Source: Nageia nagi (lineage: Eukaryota > Pinophyta). Taken from it: a DNA stretch of 64,000 bases. The position numbers and the translations under genes are program-made. Where the stretch lies: NCBI GenBank assembly GCA_050084985.1, contig JBITNC010000001.1, forward strand, positions 68,324,001-68,388,000. Reading direction: 5' to 3'. Below, one piece after another: positions 11,300 through 21,920 of this stretch (position 1 is its first letter; each line of letters begins with the position of its first letter). A model generated the notes under the pieces. The model did not search any database and had not been told where the DNA came from. It saw only the letters and a list, made by a program, of their open reading frames with translations.

Positions 11300-13437
11300 A
11301 GCTTGGCCTTCACTATGGCCGGACCGACGCAATAAAGAGATAAACCTCGCAAACATTATAAAGCGAGAGAATAATACCAACTGGCGAAACTTTTTCTTAG
11401 CTTTAGACCCGCGGTTAAAATAAATTCCAACCCTGGGTTAGAACGTGTGGTTACAATAACTCTTGCGCCTCTTTAAATATTCCCATTTTGGGGGCACAGG
11501 GTAATTATCTGTTTGGGGTTTTTTATTTTTTCTGGAGCTATATTCGGCAGTTGGGGCGTCACGAGTTCGAATCCAGGTATCCTCTATCTGCTTCCTTCTC
11601 TGAATTTAGCCATTTTTGCCTATGTTTACTGCTGTACATTCAACGCTTTGGATTACCTGTTTTGAAGGTTTTTATTGACGGATATTTCATCGGATCACAA
11701 TATTCCGTTGTTGATATTAATTTTGCTACAGATTTCTTCGAGGTTAGGGTTTTCCGAAGCGTCTTATTTTTGAAACCCTGAAATTTTAATTATTAGTGTA
11801 AAAATCTTCTGCAAGTTTGGTATTTTATGTCGCCGATTTTTAGTCGTGTTATTGTTGTCGTCAGCAACTTAGGGTTTGTGAAATTCGTGGCTTTACTAAT
11901 GTCGGTTCGAGCTGTGGTTAGGTTTTCGAATTTTAGTTCCGTTATTAAGAGTCTTTTTTAGATTTAGATCTGGAGTTCTGCTGTTGTAATTGTGAACAAG
12001 CAGTCGATGTTCTTTGAGATCGACATATGTCTCCTTGGCCGTGTAATTCCTGACTCCTTGATATTGAGGATTTTAGGTTTTATCCTATCAAACTGGGTTA
12101 TTTTACTTTATTGCTGCTCTATACACTTTTCCTTGATTTTTGATGGATGAATTTCGTGTCACGTTTGTATTGCTGCTCTATAGTCGATTCTTTCTTCACA
12201 GTTGGAGTCATATTACCATACCCCTTTATCAGTTTTTTGTTTTTTTTCGACATATTTTTCTAGAGTTTCTGCTCAATAAAAAAGCGATTTGGCAATATCC
12301 TAATGCGGTATTCACGGATTTCAGACTTATGATTTCATATTTAGAGCAATGAATTTAAGTCAATTGTGCAAGTGCAAGCTAGGCCGATTCTTACTGAAGG
12401 GGAAGAAATTGTCCTTGTGTTTGTGTTCCTTAACAAAGCTTTTATAATGTGACGTTTAATTATCGGATTGCTCCATGGGGAAGTAGTTGAGTTTCCTCAA
12501 GGGATTTATTATCAGAGTTTGGGTTTGTCGGTTTTGTCAAGGTTGTCGTAGTTATTTGCTTATGGAAATGTGTTGGTTTGATCAATTTTCATTCATTTGG
12601 CTTTTTATACTTGACATAATGCATATGATAAATGCAAACTTAAATGGTACGTTGTAAACGAACACGTACCTGTGTTTTTCCCGACGAACATCTGTTTGCA
12701 GTGTTTAAATGCCTATGAACACATGGTGAAATTTGGTATAAATTTCGTTTGCTCATAAGGAGATGCTCTTCTTATGGGCTTGAAATATATTTCTGCCAGT
12801 AATAGAATTTTATAGCACAAGGATCTATTTTTTTTGTTACATCGTTGGACTTTTTTTGTTTCAGGTATATCTGTTTCCATAATAATACTCATCAAAATGT
12901 AGTTCCTGTTCTTGCAATATCCTGGTGGTCATTTGGTATCTCGCACTAACGTTTAAGTAATTTCTATTAATGCCGATAGTTATATTAATAATTATAAGTT
13001 GTTTGAAGAGATAAGTTAGTAAATAATATTGTGAATGTTTTGGGTTCATCACGACCTATTTTTGACATTATTACTTATGGCATATACATTTTTGGGACAT
13101 TGAATTTATTTTTTAATATTTTTAGGTTGTTTTGTTTGTATATCGAAAATCTCTTGTAGGTTCCACTTGTAGTTCTGCATATTGCTCTCGAGTCTTAACA
13201 TACCAATAGAGGACATCGGATTGTGTGTTTTGGTTGTCTTAAATGAGAGATTATAATACTTTGCGGTCGCATTAGTTATTAAAGAATGTTTTGCAAGTGG
13301 TGTTTTCATGTGCTAATAATCTTTATTGATTTTGACTATTGTACAGTTGGAACAACTCCCGAGTGACAAGAAACTAGGGTAAACAAGAAACATAAAAGAA
13401 ACTTCGCCAGATTGTGGTTTTACAATAAATAAGTTTC
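11300..13437 (+). promoter_or_regulatory. eIF1 upstream region: probable promoter, 5' UTR and 5'-UTR intron
   Basis: Richer in GC than its surroundings. A probable leader exon ends at a donor-like cag|gtatcc near 11577. A probable acceptor, ttgtacag, lies at 13336-13345, followed by an untranslated segment running into the eIF1 ATG at 13438. A long 5'-UTR intron is common in plant translation-factor genes, so the structure is plausible, but it is inferred. About 1.1 kb (11405-12570) has an inverted, diverged copy at 16430-17700; its donor-like site is also kept there (ccag|gt). The leader exon ends in AGTTCGAATCC, close to the pol III B-box consensus. The 97-codon ORF at 11488 is not taken as a gene. 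Confidence 0.5.
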
Positions 13438-14059
13438 ATGTCAGATCTAGACGTTCAGATTCCTGGAGCATTTGGTCAGTATTATTTGTTGTATATTTGG
13501 TTCCTTTAATTTTCTTTTGTATTCTGATACAGGGCATAAACGTGGTTGATTTTTGTTGCTGCTTTTAGATCCATTCGCCGAGGCAAATGCTGAAGATTCT
13601 GGTGCTGGATCAAAAGAGTATGTCCATGTGCGCATACAACAGCGCAACGGTAGAAAGAGTCTAACAACAGTGCAAGGCTTGAAGAAAGAGTTCAGCTACA
13701 ACAAAATTCTTAAAGATCTTAAGAAAGAATTTTGTTGCAATGGAACTGTTGTGCAGGATCCGAGCTTGGGCAGGTATGGCCCTCACTGCCATTTTAACAT
13801 CATTACTTGCATGAATATATTATCTATCTGTGTTTGTTCTATATGTAAACAGCCCTTTATGTTAACAATGGCAGGTGATTCAGCTACAAGGAGATCAGCG
13901 AAAGAATGTGTCTAATTTCCTTATACAGGTATTTTCCTCCTGAAACTTTAGTACTTTAGTTGTTCATCGATATATGTTGTTTCTAATATTATATTTATTT
14001 TTATCCTGATACAGGCTGGAATTGTGAAGAAGGACAACATAAAGATTCATGGTTTCTAA
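13438..14059 (+). CDS. eIF1: Translation initiation factor eIF1 (SUI1), four coding exons, one-base frame break
   Basis: eIF1 binds the 40S subunit near the P site and guards start-codon selection. Coding exons by GT-AG rules are 13438-13474, 13569-13773, 13875-13928 and 14015-14059. The start MSDLDVQIP and the end IVKKDNIKIHGF are those of plant SUI1. The conserved core includes VHVRIQQRNGRKSLTTVQGL, KKEFCCNGTVVQD and IQLQGDQRKNVSNFLIQ. The expected length is 113 residues. The exons sum to 341 nt, one short of 342. The missing base is at the end of exon 2, where the triplet after Leu-Gly is split wrongly (ttgggcag before the donor). As written, translation ends just into exon 3. A miscalled G run would explain this. 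Otherwise the copy is a very recent pseudogene, since every other residue and all splice sites look intact. It is the only host gene in the window with a complete exon set. Confidence 0.9.
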
Positions 14060-15890
14060 TGTTATAATTCACATGTAGCTAAGTTTCTGCACTTACTATG
14101 ATTACTGCAGTATATTTCATATGCTTGTTACAATGTTATCATCTAAAATGAAACTTGGACGGAGACCAATGTGATTGTTGCTTTATTTGTCTAGTGCTTC
14201 CTTGTGAAGCAACTATTTTGATAAGTCTAAATTATCAATTTATAGATTGTGAAATTCATGTATGTGGTTTTTTGAATGGATGGCTGCTGTTTTTAGCATC
14301 ACCGCATGCTGAACTATATGGATTATTGTTTTTATTTTAGGATTTATGTTGGTATGACATTCACTCTCGTTTTTTTTAATATTATTGTGTTTTAGTGATA
14401 ATTGTCATCTGACATTATGCTCATGCACTTAAGGCAATGGGCAATGATTTTTGTTGTACATCATTAATGCTCTTTCTCTACCTTTAATTATCTTAAATTC
14501 ATAATAATGGTTTTTGTTATGATTTATTCTACATCATGAATGCAATTCTCTTATTCAACCTATAATTTGCTGCCTGCTGCGTTCTTCTGAGTCCTAAATT
14601 AATAATATTGGTTTTGTAATGTTTTATCTATTTTTTGCGTATGGTTAGAAATATTGTATCTTTTTGAGAATGGCTTTAGATATAATGCTTGTCAAAAGTG
14701 GAATGCTTTAGAGTAGAAACCCACCGTATAATTATTGTATCTTTTTGAGAATGGCTTTAGATATAATGCTTGTCAAAAGTGGAATGCTTTAGAGTAGAAA
14801 CCCACCGTATATTATGATTGACACGCCAAATATTGGTATATAGTTCTCTTTCTCAAGCATCTTGATCTTTTTTAAAGTTTCGAAGTGTGATGTCCGAACA
14901 ATTTATTTTTCTGAAATTGGGAAGCTGTATGACTAATTTTATGCCTTCCTGGAAAAGTACAGTATCTATGAACTGCCTTTGTTTAAATAGTTGAAGACAG
15001 GTGATACTCATTTGCATTCCCTAATCTGGATTTGGACACATTAACATCATTTATCTTGCAATTATTTCCATCAAATTAGTTTCACAAGCGTATATAAAGA
15101 TATGTCATATTGTGTGGCGCGTTTATGTCTCGCACAGATTATGTAATGCATTTCATTTTTAGGACTCTGATGCGTCATGTGTGAATTCATATTTATAGGT
15201 AGCGTGTGCAATATTGAAAACAATTATTTAAGATTGTTGCTGTTTGATAAACGGAAGTCTGGTTGCTTATAGATGTGTGTAAATTTTACATAATAGCTGT
15301 CTCTTTATGTAACAGAAAACATCGTATGTGCTTCAATGTAACAGAAGGTGCAGTGTTATGTACTAGCTTGTTGAATGGTTATTTCCTTCACTGCGCGTGA
15401 TGCTACATATAAGAGAATTGGTCATTAAATACGCCTTGCATATTTTCATGTTGGGTAGAAAATCTTTCGATTTATCGTATTTAACTTTACATGTGAATCT
15501 TGAAATTTTACTTGCATGTGAATTTTGGATGATTGAGGTTGTTGAAAACGACATAAAAAGAATGATGCGAGGATTTGGAAATTTGTGCAGGACATTAAAG
15601 GAGAACATTAAACGGATTACATATAATTTGTTTTAATGGATGTTTAGAGGTGTTAGACATTTAATCTATAAGGATTATGGTATAGATAATATAGTATTAG
15701 TTTGATTTCTATTTTGAATTAGAAATTCAAGGATTCGTTTGATTTCTATCTATATTATTAAAGAAATTCAAAGATTTGTTTGACTTCTATTCCAAATTAG
15801 AATTGATCTAGCTTCAGTTGAAATTTTTTAGCTTAGAATTAAAGAATGATAATTCCATGGCATTAATTTTAAAAATTAGAGTAATAATGC
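14060..15890. other. eIF1 3' flank, no further gene recognised
   Basis: The first few hundred bases probably include the eIF1 3' UTR. No polyadenylation signal can be chosen with confidence. Short overlapping ORFs at 15363-15636 on opposite strands show no known motif. Confidence 0.45.
14652..14812. repeat. 81-bp perfect or near-perfect tandem duplication
   Basis: The block starting tattgtatctttttgaga at 14652 is repeated from 14733 with no difference I could see, ending accgtata. The high identity marks a recent duplication about 600 bp downstream of the eIF1 stop codon, or an assembly artefact. Confidence 0.9.
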
Positions 15891-15959
15891 ATAACATTGA
15901 TTTTACTAATGTGAAAATTGATATTGCTCTTGAGCTTTGATTAAGGTATTGTACCTCAC

Positions 15960-16435
15960 ATATTTAAATTATCTTGAATCCTTGCAAGTTGGTGGTAATG
16001 AGAAGTCTTTCACATTTGATATTTTAAAAGATAAGATTGCAAAATGTGAAAGCATTTGGCAAAAAAAGTAGTGAACGTATTTTAGACACATTGTATATTG
16101 TTTAAAAAGGAAAGAATGTGGCATATGATCTTTTCAAGGTGAAAGTAACAACTGTGGTAGTGGTAGGAGGAATTTCATAGAGGCAAAGGTAGATTTAATC
16201 AAGGTGATCACGATGAGGAAAATTTCCATTGTAAAAGATGCGATAGACAAGGCCATGAAGATAATATTTGTCACACTCCATCAGACAAGATCAAAGAAAG
16301 GAATGAAAAATGAAAGCAAGATGAGTAGGAATTTTGATTTCGCTCGTTATGTTACTGATATTATAACAATACCATTGAAAATTTATACAATACTTCATTT
16401 GCATCTTGGGAGGATGCTTGTTGCTTGATACCACA
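15960..16435 (+). pseudogene. Copia-type gag remnant with zinc knuckle
   Basis: Broken frames spell a Copia gag C-terminal half. First comes SLQVGGNEKSFTFDILKDKI near 15985-16040, then a Gly/Arg-rich stretch. A CCHC zinc knuckle, CKRCDRQGHEDNIC (C-x2-C-x4-H-x4-C), follows at about 16231-16272, then YNTSFASWEDACCL near 16390-16425, a wording often found just before the protease in Copia polyproteins. Zinc knuckles bind the element RNA during packaging. The frame shifts at least once and no protease or pol follows, because the sequence changes at about 16430 to the inverted eIF1-upstream copy. It belongs to a lineage different from the other Copia elements here. Confidence 0.7.
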
Positions 16436-17700
16436 ACGAAATATTGTAATCCAAAGAAATATCCGTGAGGAAAACCTTCCGAACAGGGTACCCTAGAGCA
16501 CAAAATGTACAAAAATAAACATAAACAAAAACTATTGAACTCACAAAAGGAAGCATATGTGTACTTGGATTCTCCTAACTTGCCTAAGGCCAACTTTTGA
16601 TTTTCCAAACATAACCAATTTTTGGAATTTCAACTTTGGTTCGATATGCTTGAAACTAAGCGGATGATAAGATTAGGATTAGGAGGACTTATCACTGGAT
16701 TTTGGGGCATGTTGTGTTAGTCACAACAAAACCAAGACATTTCTGTAAGCAAATAACTAATGATAGCCTTAACAAAATTGACAAGCCCAATCTCTCTGTG
16801 ATAAATCCCTTGTGGAAATTCAACTACTTCCTCGTGAACTAATCCAACAATTGAACGTTGAATTATAAAAGTTTTGTCAAGGCACGTAATGACAAGAACA
16901 ATTGACTACCCTTCAGTAGGCATCGCCTAGCTCGTACTTTGCACAATTGACTTACATCTACTGCTCTAAATAGAAGTCATAAATCTGAAATCAACAAATT
17001 CCGCAATAAAATATTTCCAAAATTATTTTTTTCTTAGGCAGAGACAAAAGATATCCCGACAAAAAAAAAGCTGCTAAAGGGATATGCTGATATGACTATA
17101 TATGAAGAAAGCATCGAATATTTATGTCAAATTTGATCGCATATTCACAATTACAACAACAAAACTCCAATCTAAAACTTTTAAAAAAGGCTCATAACAA
17201 CTGAAAAACAAAATTATAATTTCCAACATTTTTATATTAGTAATTACAATTTCAAGGTTTCAATATCTAGCAATTTGAGAAACCCTAACCTCAACTATTA
17301 TCCACAATGAAATATTGTAATCCAAAGAAATATCCATGAGGATACCCTAGAGCACAAAATGTATAAAATAAACATAAACAAAAATTGTTGAACTCACAAA
17401 AGGAAGCATATGTGTACCTGGATTCGAACTCGTGATGCCCCACTCGCCAAACGAGTCAAAAATTAACCTTTGCTACAAAATTGGCAATATTTAAATGGGT
17501 CGAAGAGTTATCGTAACCACACATTCGAACCCATGGTTGGAATTTAATTTAACCGCAGGTCTACTTGGATTCGAACTCGTGATGCCCCACTCGCCAAACG
17601 AGTCAGAAATTAACCCTCTGCTACAAAATTGGCAATATTTAAATGGGCGAAAGAGTTATCGTAACCACACATTCGAACCCACGATTGAATTTAATTTAAT
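16430..17700 (-). repeat. Inverted, rearranged copy of the eIF1 upstream region
   Basis: Read on the minus strand from 17700 to 16640, this matches 11405-12570 in order: gggttcgaatgtgtggttac, tttaaatattgcca, cacgagttcgaatccag, gtttatgttta, a ggatatttctttggatt phrase, and much further on ggcgatgc, gaagtagttgaatttcc and gggatttat. The alignment ends where the eIF1 side continues toward its coding exons, so no coding sequence was copied. A second partial copy of the front part (16430-16600) follows in the same orientation. Divergence looks moderate, with many substitutions and indels. Minus-strand ORFs here echo the 11488 frame only because the DNA is related. Confidence 0.75.
17405..17700 (-). 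repeat. 147-bp tandem duplication with a tRNA-like TTCGAA motif
   Basis: gattcgaactcgtgatgcccc occurs at 17421 and again at 17568. Each copy continues through cactcgccaaacgagtca, ggcaatatttaaatgggt and ttcgaaccca. On the minus strand each copy has actcgtttggcgagt, a perfect 5-bp stem, before the B-box-like AGTTCGAATCC. The single eIF1-side unit at about 11405-11580 shows the same B-box but a changed stem. Confidence 0.8.
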
Positions 17701-17763
17701 CGGTCTAAATCAGAAAGTTTGGCCAGTTTGTATTATTCTGTTTGCATGGTTTATCTGTTAATT

Positions 17764-18393
17764 AGGGGAGGGGACTCAATAGGTGTGCATTTAATTTTTT
17801 CTTTAAAATTTGATTTAATAAAATCGAATGGTTTTAAATTTTTAATAGTTTCTTTTTTGTTTAATTGTTTACTTATAATTAAGGTTTTGAGTTAACATCA
17901 TCAAATTTGATAGGTTAATTATTTGTCATTGTAAAAATGATCTAAAATAGCATTTATTTAAAATTCATACGAATTAATGTCAATTACAACCTCCCATCAT
18001 TAATTACACTTGCACTAGTAGTTGAGCGCTAGGTTACATATATGATTAACCTATCAAATTTGATGATGATAACTCGAAACTTTGGTTATAAAGAGACAAC
18101 TAAGTGACAAAGAAGCCATAAAAAATTTAGAGCAATTCGACTTTATTAAATCAGATTTTAAGAGATAAAGTTAGAATGCACCACAACTAGGTCTTCTCCC
18201 CTATCAATAATATATTTAAAATAAATTTAAAATGATTACTTATAGTATACTTATTAGCACAAAAAATTATAAGAGTTGATAATTTAATGCACAACTATTG
18301 AACCAAATATTTTCCTATAAATAGACAAACATACGACAATAACCCTCAAAGTCATTAGTACACGCTCACCTATTGGGTCCTCTCCCTTATACT
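17764..18393. mobile_element. Foldback / MITE-like element with long inverted arms
   Basis: 17764-17935 is complementary, with scattered mismatches, to 18045-18205. The left arm begins aggggaggggactcaatagg and ends tcaaatttgataggttaat; the right arm is its mirror, enclosing about 110 bp. A second mirror of the outer edge, cctattgggtcctctccctt, occurs at 18371-18391, so the outer boundary may be there. No ORF is present. No clear target duplication was found. Confidence 0.7.
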
Positions 18394-19018
18394 TATTTTT
18401 ATTATTTTGATATAATTTTCATAATTTATAATAAAATGTGTCTTTTTTCAAGTTTATGATTTTACAAGGGTTATAAAATATTTTTTATATGCACAAAGTA
18501 TTATTTTTAAAAAATCAAAATTGAATCTTATATCAAAAATTTATGTATTAAAGTAAATTTCAAAATCTTTTTTAATATAGGTAGTTTTAATATCTAATTT
18601 TCTTACTTCAATATTTAAGTTAATTAAGATTTTTTTAAAAAATGGGACTTAAATATTAAAGGTCAAGTCAAGTAAGTTTTAGTTTGCACAAATTTTTACA
18701 TTTACATATGAAAACTCATTATCTTATATAGTATTTATGTGTTAAATATCCGATTCTTTTCCTTTTTTTGGTATGGTAAATTAAAGAGGTTATTTAAAAC
18801 TTGATCCTAAAATCTATATGTACAATAGAAGTCTTTGCAATGATAGTAATTATTAGAGAAGTTAACATTGAAGTCTTAGAGTAATGAAGTTATAGCTCTA
18901 TTGAAGCAAAATTGTAGTCTATCCAAAAGCAAAAGAGTTATCTTTCTTAACTCCAAAACTTTAGCATTTCATTAGTAATGAAAGCTATCTTTGGATAAAA
19001 AAAATTGTATGTATTCTT
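18394..19018. other. AT-rich spacer, no gene recognised
   Basis: Poly-T and poly-A rich. No termini, RNA genes or coding signals seen between the foldback element and the putative Copia-B LTR. Confidence 0.45.
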
Positions 19019-19488
19019 TGTTGGGAATCAAGATCAACAAACTTCAAAATTTGACCTGATACATTGATTTTACACTTCTTTGTTCTTAAACATGGTGGAT
19101 ATCTCATTTCATCAAGTGTCTCACATTCTCTATTTTAAAACGCGGTTGGTGACCATGTATCATTAGATCTAAACATGACTACATGTCATCCATGTCCAAA
19201 TGTGACCATGTTTCAACATAATATGAAAGGGCATGATTTTTCTTTTCATTTTCACTTATATTGTTTCAATTTTTATCTTTTTTATTTTCTGGGTTATTGT
19301 ATCTTCACCATATTGCTATGAATAAGGTAGTTGTAGTTCATTTGTTACTTTTGGTGTGTTGATTTGTATCTTGGATTGGTGTGAGCTTGCATTTGGTGAT
19401 TTTTCATAATAAAATAAGATTCATTGTTGCAGATTCATTATTGCTCCATTATGAATAATGTTATTTTTTTGTTAGCTTTAATTATTCA
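19019..19488 (+). repeat. Putative 5' LTR of Copia-B
   Basis: Starts tgttgggaatca and ends ttaattattca, giving TG...CA. It is followed after two bases by TGATATCAAAGC (19491-19502), a diverged tRNA-iMet primer-site-like sequence. The gag start lies about 100 bp further on. The partner LTR is beyond the gap or lost, so the left edge is a guess from the TG and the typical length. Confidence 0.4.
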
Positions 19489-19603
19489 TCTGATATCAAA
19501 GCTTGGTGAGATTGAATGAAGGGTTTGAGAAAACTATGGAGTTTCTCTTTTGAAATTTATAAATTTCTTAGTGAAGCTTGGTTTCTTGTTGTGAAGAGTT
19601 GTC

Positions 19604-21615
19604 ATGACCAACAACACAAATTCTCTCCCAATTCTAGACTTTGATGGGATCAATTATTTATATTGGAGCATAAAAATGAATACTTTGTTAATGGGCAAAG
19701 AATTGTGGGACATTATTGAAGAATGATATGATGAGCTAGTTGATTGGAATGCACTACAAGGAAATGTGAAGAAGAATAAAAAGGAAGCTAAGAAAAATAA
19801 ATGTATTACATTGTATCATATCCAATCAGCTCTTAAAGAGAATATTAAAAAAAAAAATACATCTTGAAAATTAGCAAAAGAAGCTTGTAAGGCTTTGAAA
19901 GAAGCATATGAAGGAAGTGATCAAGTAAAACAAGTAAATTTGCAAACCTTAAGAAGGAATTTTGAAAATTTGAAGATGGAAGACAATGAGGGAGTTGGAG
20001 ATTATTACGTAAGGGTGAAAGCCATTGTTAATAGAATGGCCACTCTTGGAGAAGATATGGACAAAACAATTATGATAAAGAAGGTGTGGTGAACTCTTAC
20101 TCCCGAATGGAATAATGTTGTCATGATAATAGAAGAGAGAAAATAATTTTCCACATTAGAATTTGATCAATTGAGTAAAAAAAGTAAAGGTAAAAGGTAA
20201 ATTATATTAACGTCCATTGGAGACCAACTGATTTATGGGACGAACAATTGTAGTAGGCCATTACATAGCATGTATGTCTCATGCTGGGAATGGAATACGA
20301 GACATAGGTTGCAGCAAGGTCAACACATGATCAACTCAACCAAAAACCGAGATAATGATTGATAACTAATGCAAGTAAGAAGAAAGCTTTATATTTAAAA
20401 GAGAATGAGGTTAGCAATAGCGGATATGCAAGAGGTCAAGGAAGAGGCTTTCATTCCTCAAAAGGAAGAGGTAAAGAAGGTAGAGATGGAAAAAGACTTG
20501 TTCCTTTGGAAGAGGTAAAGGAAGATATCAGCCCAATACGAGTGAATAATTCTCAACTGGACTAGAGGTGGTAGATATGGATGAGGTAGAGGTAGAGGAG
20601 ATAGAAGAATTATACAATACTATCATTGTAATAAATTTGGTCATCTTGAAAGATACTATAGACTGAAATAGTCATAAAATGATGGGAAGGCAATAAATTA
20701 TGGTGAAGAAGATACTACCATGGAGATCAATATTTTTTTATCATATAACATGGCTACCACTATTGAAGATGAGACTTGGATACTTGACATAAGCTACACA
20801 AATCATATGATAGGAAAGAAAATTTTATTACACTCTTGATCATTCCTACAAAAAAAGCATAAATCTTGGGGATGAATCTACATTAGAGATGGTAGCAAAG
20901 GGGACATGGAAGTATAAACAAAGTAATGAATGAGGAAGGTAAATAACATCTATTATGCTCCCAATATAAATAATAGTTTATCATGTATTGGCCAATGCTT
21001 GAGAAGAATTATAAGTTAGTTTTTGAAGACAAGAAGTGCATGATTTATGATAAGAATAATACAAATAGGATAATCATTATTATTTCAATGTTAGCAAATA
21101 GATTATTTCCATTGAGCAAGAGGGAAGCCTGCTTATATGGTTGTTGATAACAAACAATAGCTTTGGCATCTCAGATTCGAACATCTTAATTTTACAAGTT
21201 TGAAGACACTTTCTCCTCTTTTGTATGGATTGTCAAAGGTTGAAGACCCCAAGGTTGTATGTGAAGGATGTGCCTTAGGAAAGCATGCAAAGCACTCATT
21301 TCCAAAAGGAGAAACATGGAGGGTCCAATATCCACTCCAATTGATCCATTCTATTATTTTTGGTCCAATACAAATATTGAGTATTGCTATAGAACTCTTA
21401 CTTTATTAAATTAATAGATGATTACTCAAGAATATGTTGGGTGTTTTTTTTATTAAACATAAAGATGAAGCCTTTCAATATTTTAAGGACCTCAATAACC
21501 TTGTTGAGAACCAAAGTGGAAGAAGAATAAAATGCTTAATGGCTAATAGAGGAGGTGAGTTTTGTTCCAATGAGTTTCTTCAATTTTGTAGATATTGGGA
21601 TATAAGGAGATAAAT
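19604..21615 (+). pseudogene. Copia-B gag-pol remnant (gag, protease, start of integrase)
   Basis: A degenerate Copia polyprotein cut by the gap at 21616. Gag starts at ATG 19604 with LPILDFDGINYLYWSIKMN and continues with KEAYEGSDQVKQVNLQTLRR at about 19900. Then come an Arg/Gly-rich tail at 20420-20500 and a knuckle at about 20620-20665 in which flanking Cys codons read Tyr (YYHCNKFGHLERYY). The protease site is WILDISYTNHM at about 20777, where the usual Asp-Ser-Gly is damaged. The pre-integrase zinc region LWHLRFEHLN...CEGCALGKHAKHSF is at 21155-21300, followed by the start of the integrase core. Many stops and shifts are present. The gag wording differs from Copia-1, -2 and -3, so this is another lineage. 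Confidence 0.8.
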
Positions 21616-21715
21616 NNNNNNNNNNNNNNNNNNNNNNNNNNNNNNNNNNNNNNNNNNNNNNNNNNNNNNNNNNNNNNNNNNNNNNNNNNNNNNNNNNNNN
21701 NNNNNNNNNNNNNNN
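21616..21715. other. Assembly gap (100 N)
   Basis: Exactly 100 N. Copia-B integrase lies to the left and the leader of Copia-2 directly to the right, so the join hides the Copia-2 5' LTR and the loss of the rest of Copia-B. A misjoin between similar retroelements is possible. Confidence 0.95.
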
Positions 21716-21920
21716 ATGTCACTCTACATCTATAGTTTTTGAAATAAGAAATGTATTTGGGAACATAGATATTATTTGAATTGTATATTTGCACTTGTGA
21801 ATCAAATCAAGCATGTCTTTAGTGTTAAATGTAACATGTATTATTTACTTGGTTAAAAATTAACATTTAATATTGATTATTAAAAATACATGCTTATTAT
21901 TTCATATTTTTATGTAACAA

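Noticed and set aside
11488-11781. 97-codon ORF upstream of eIF1 as a gene
   Set aside because: It lies across the probable leader exon and intron. Its diverged inverted copy does not keep the frame, and no known motif is seen.
15363-15636. Opposite-strand ORFs of 79-81 codons
   Set aside because: They are shadows of each other, without splice context, motif or composition signal.
17405-17700. tRNA gene on the minus strand
   Set aside because: The B-box and an anticodon-like stem are present, but the bases flanking TTCGAAT do not pair as a T stem and no acceptor stem or D arm can be formed.
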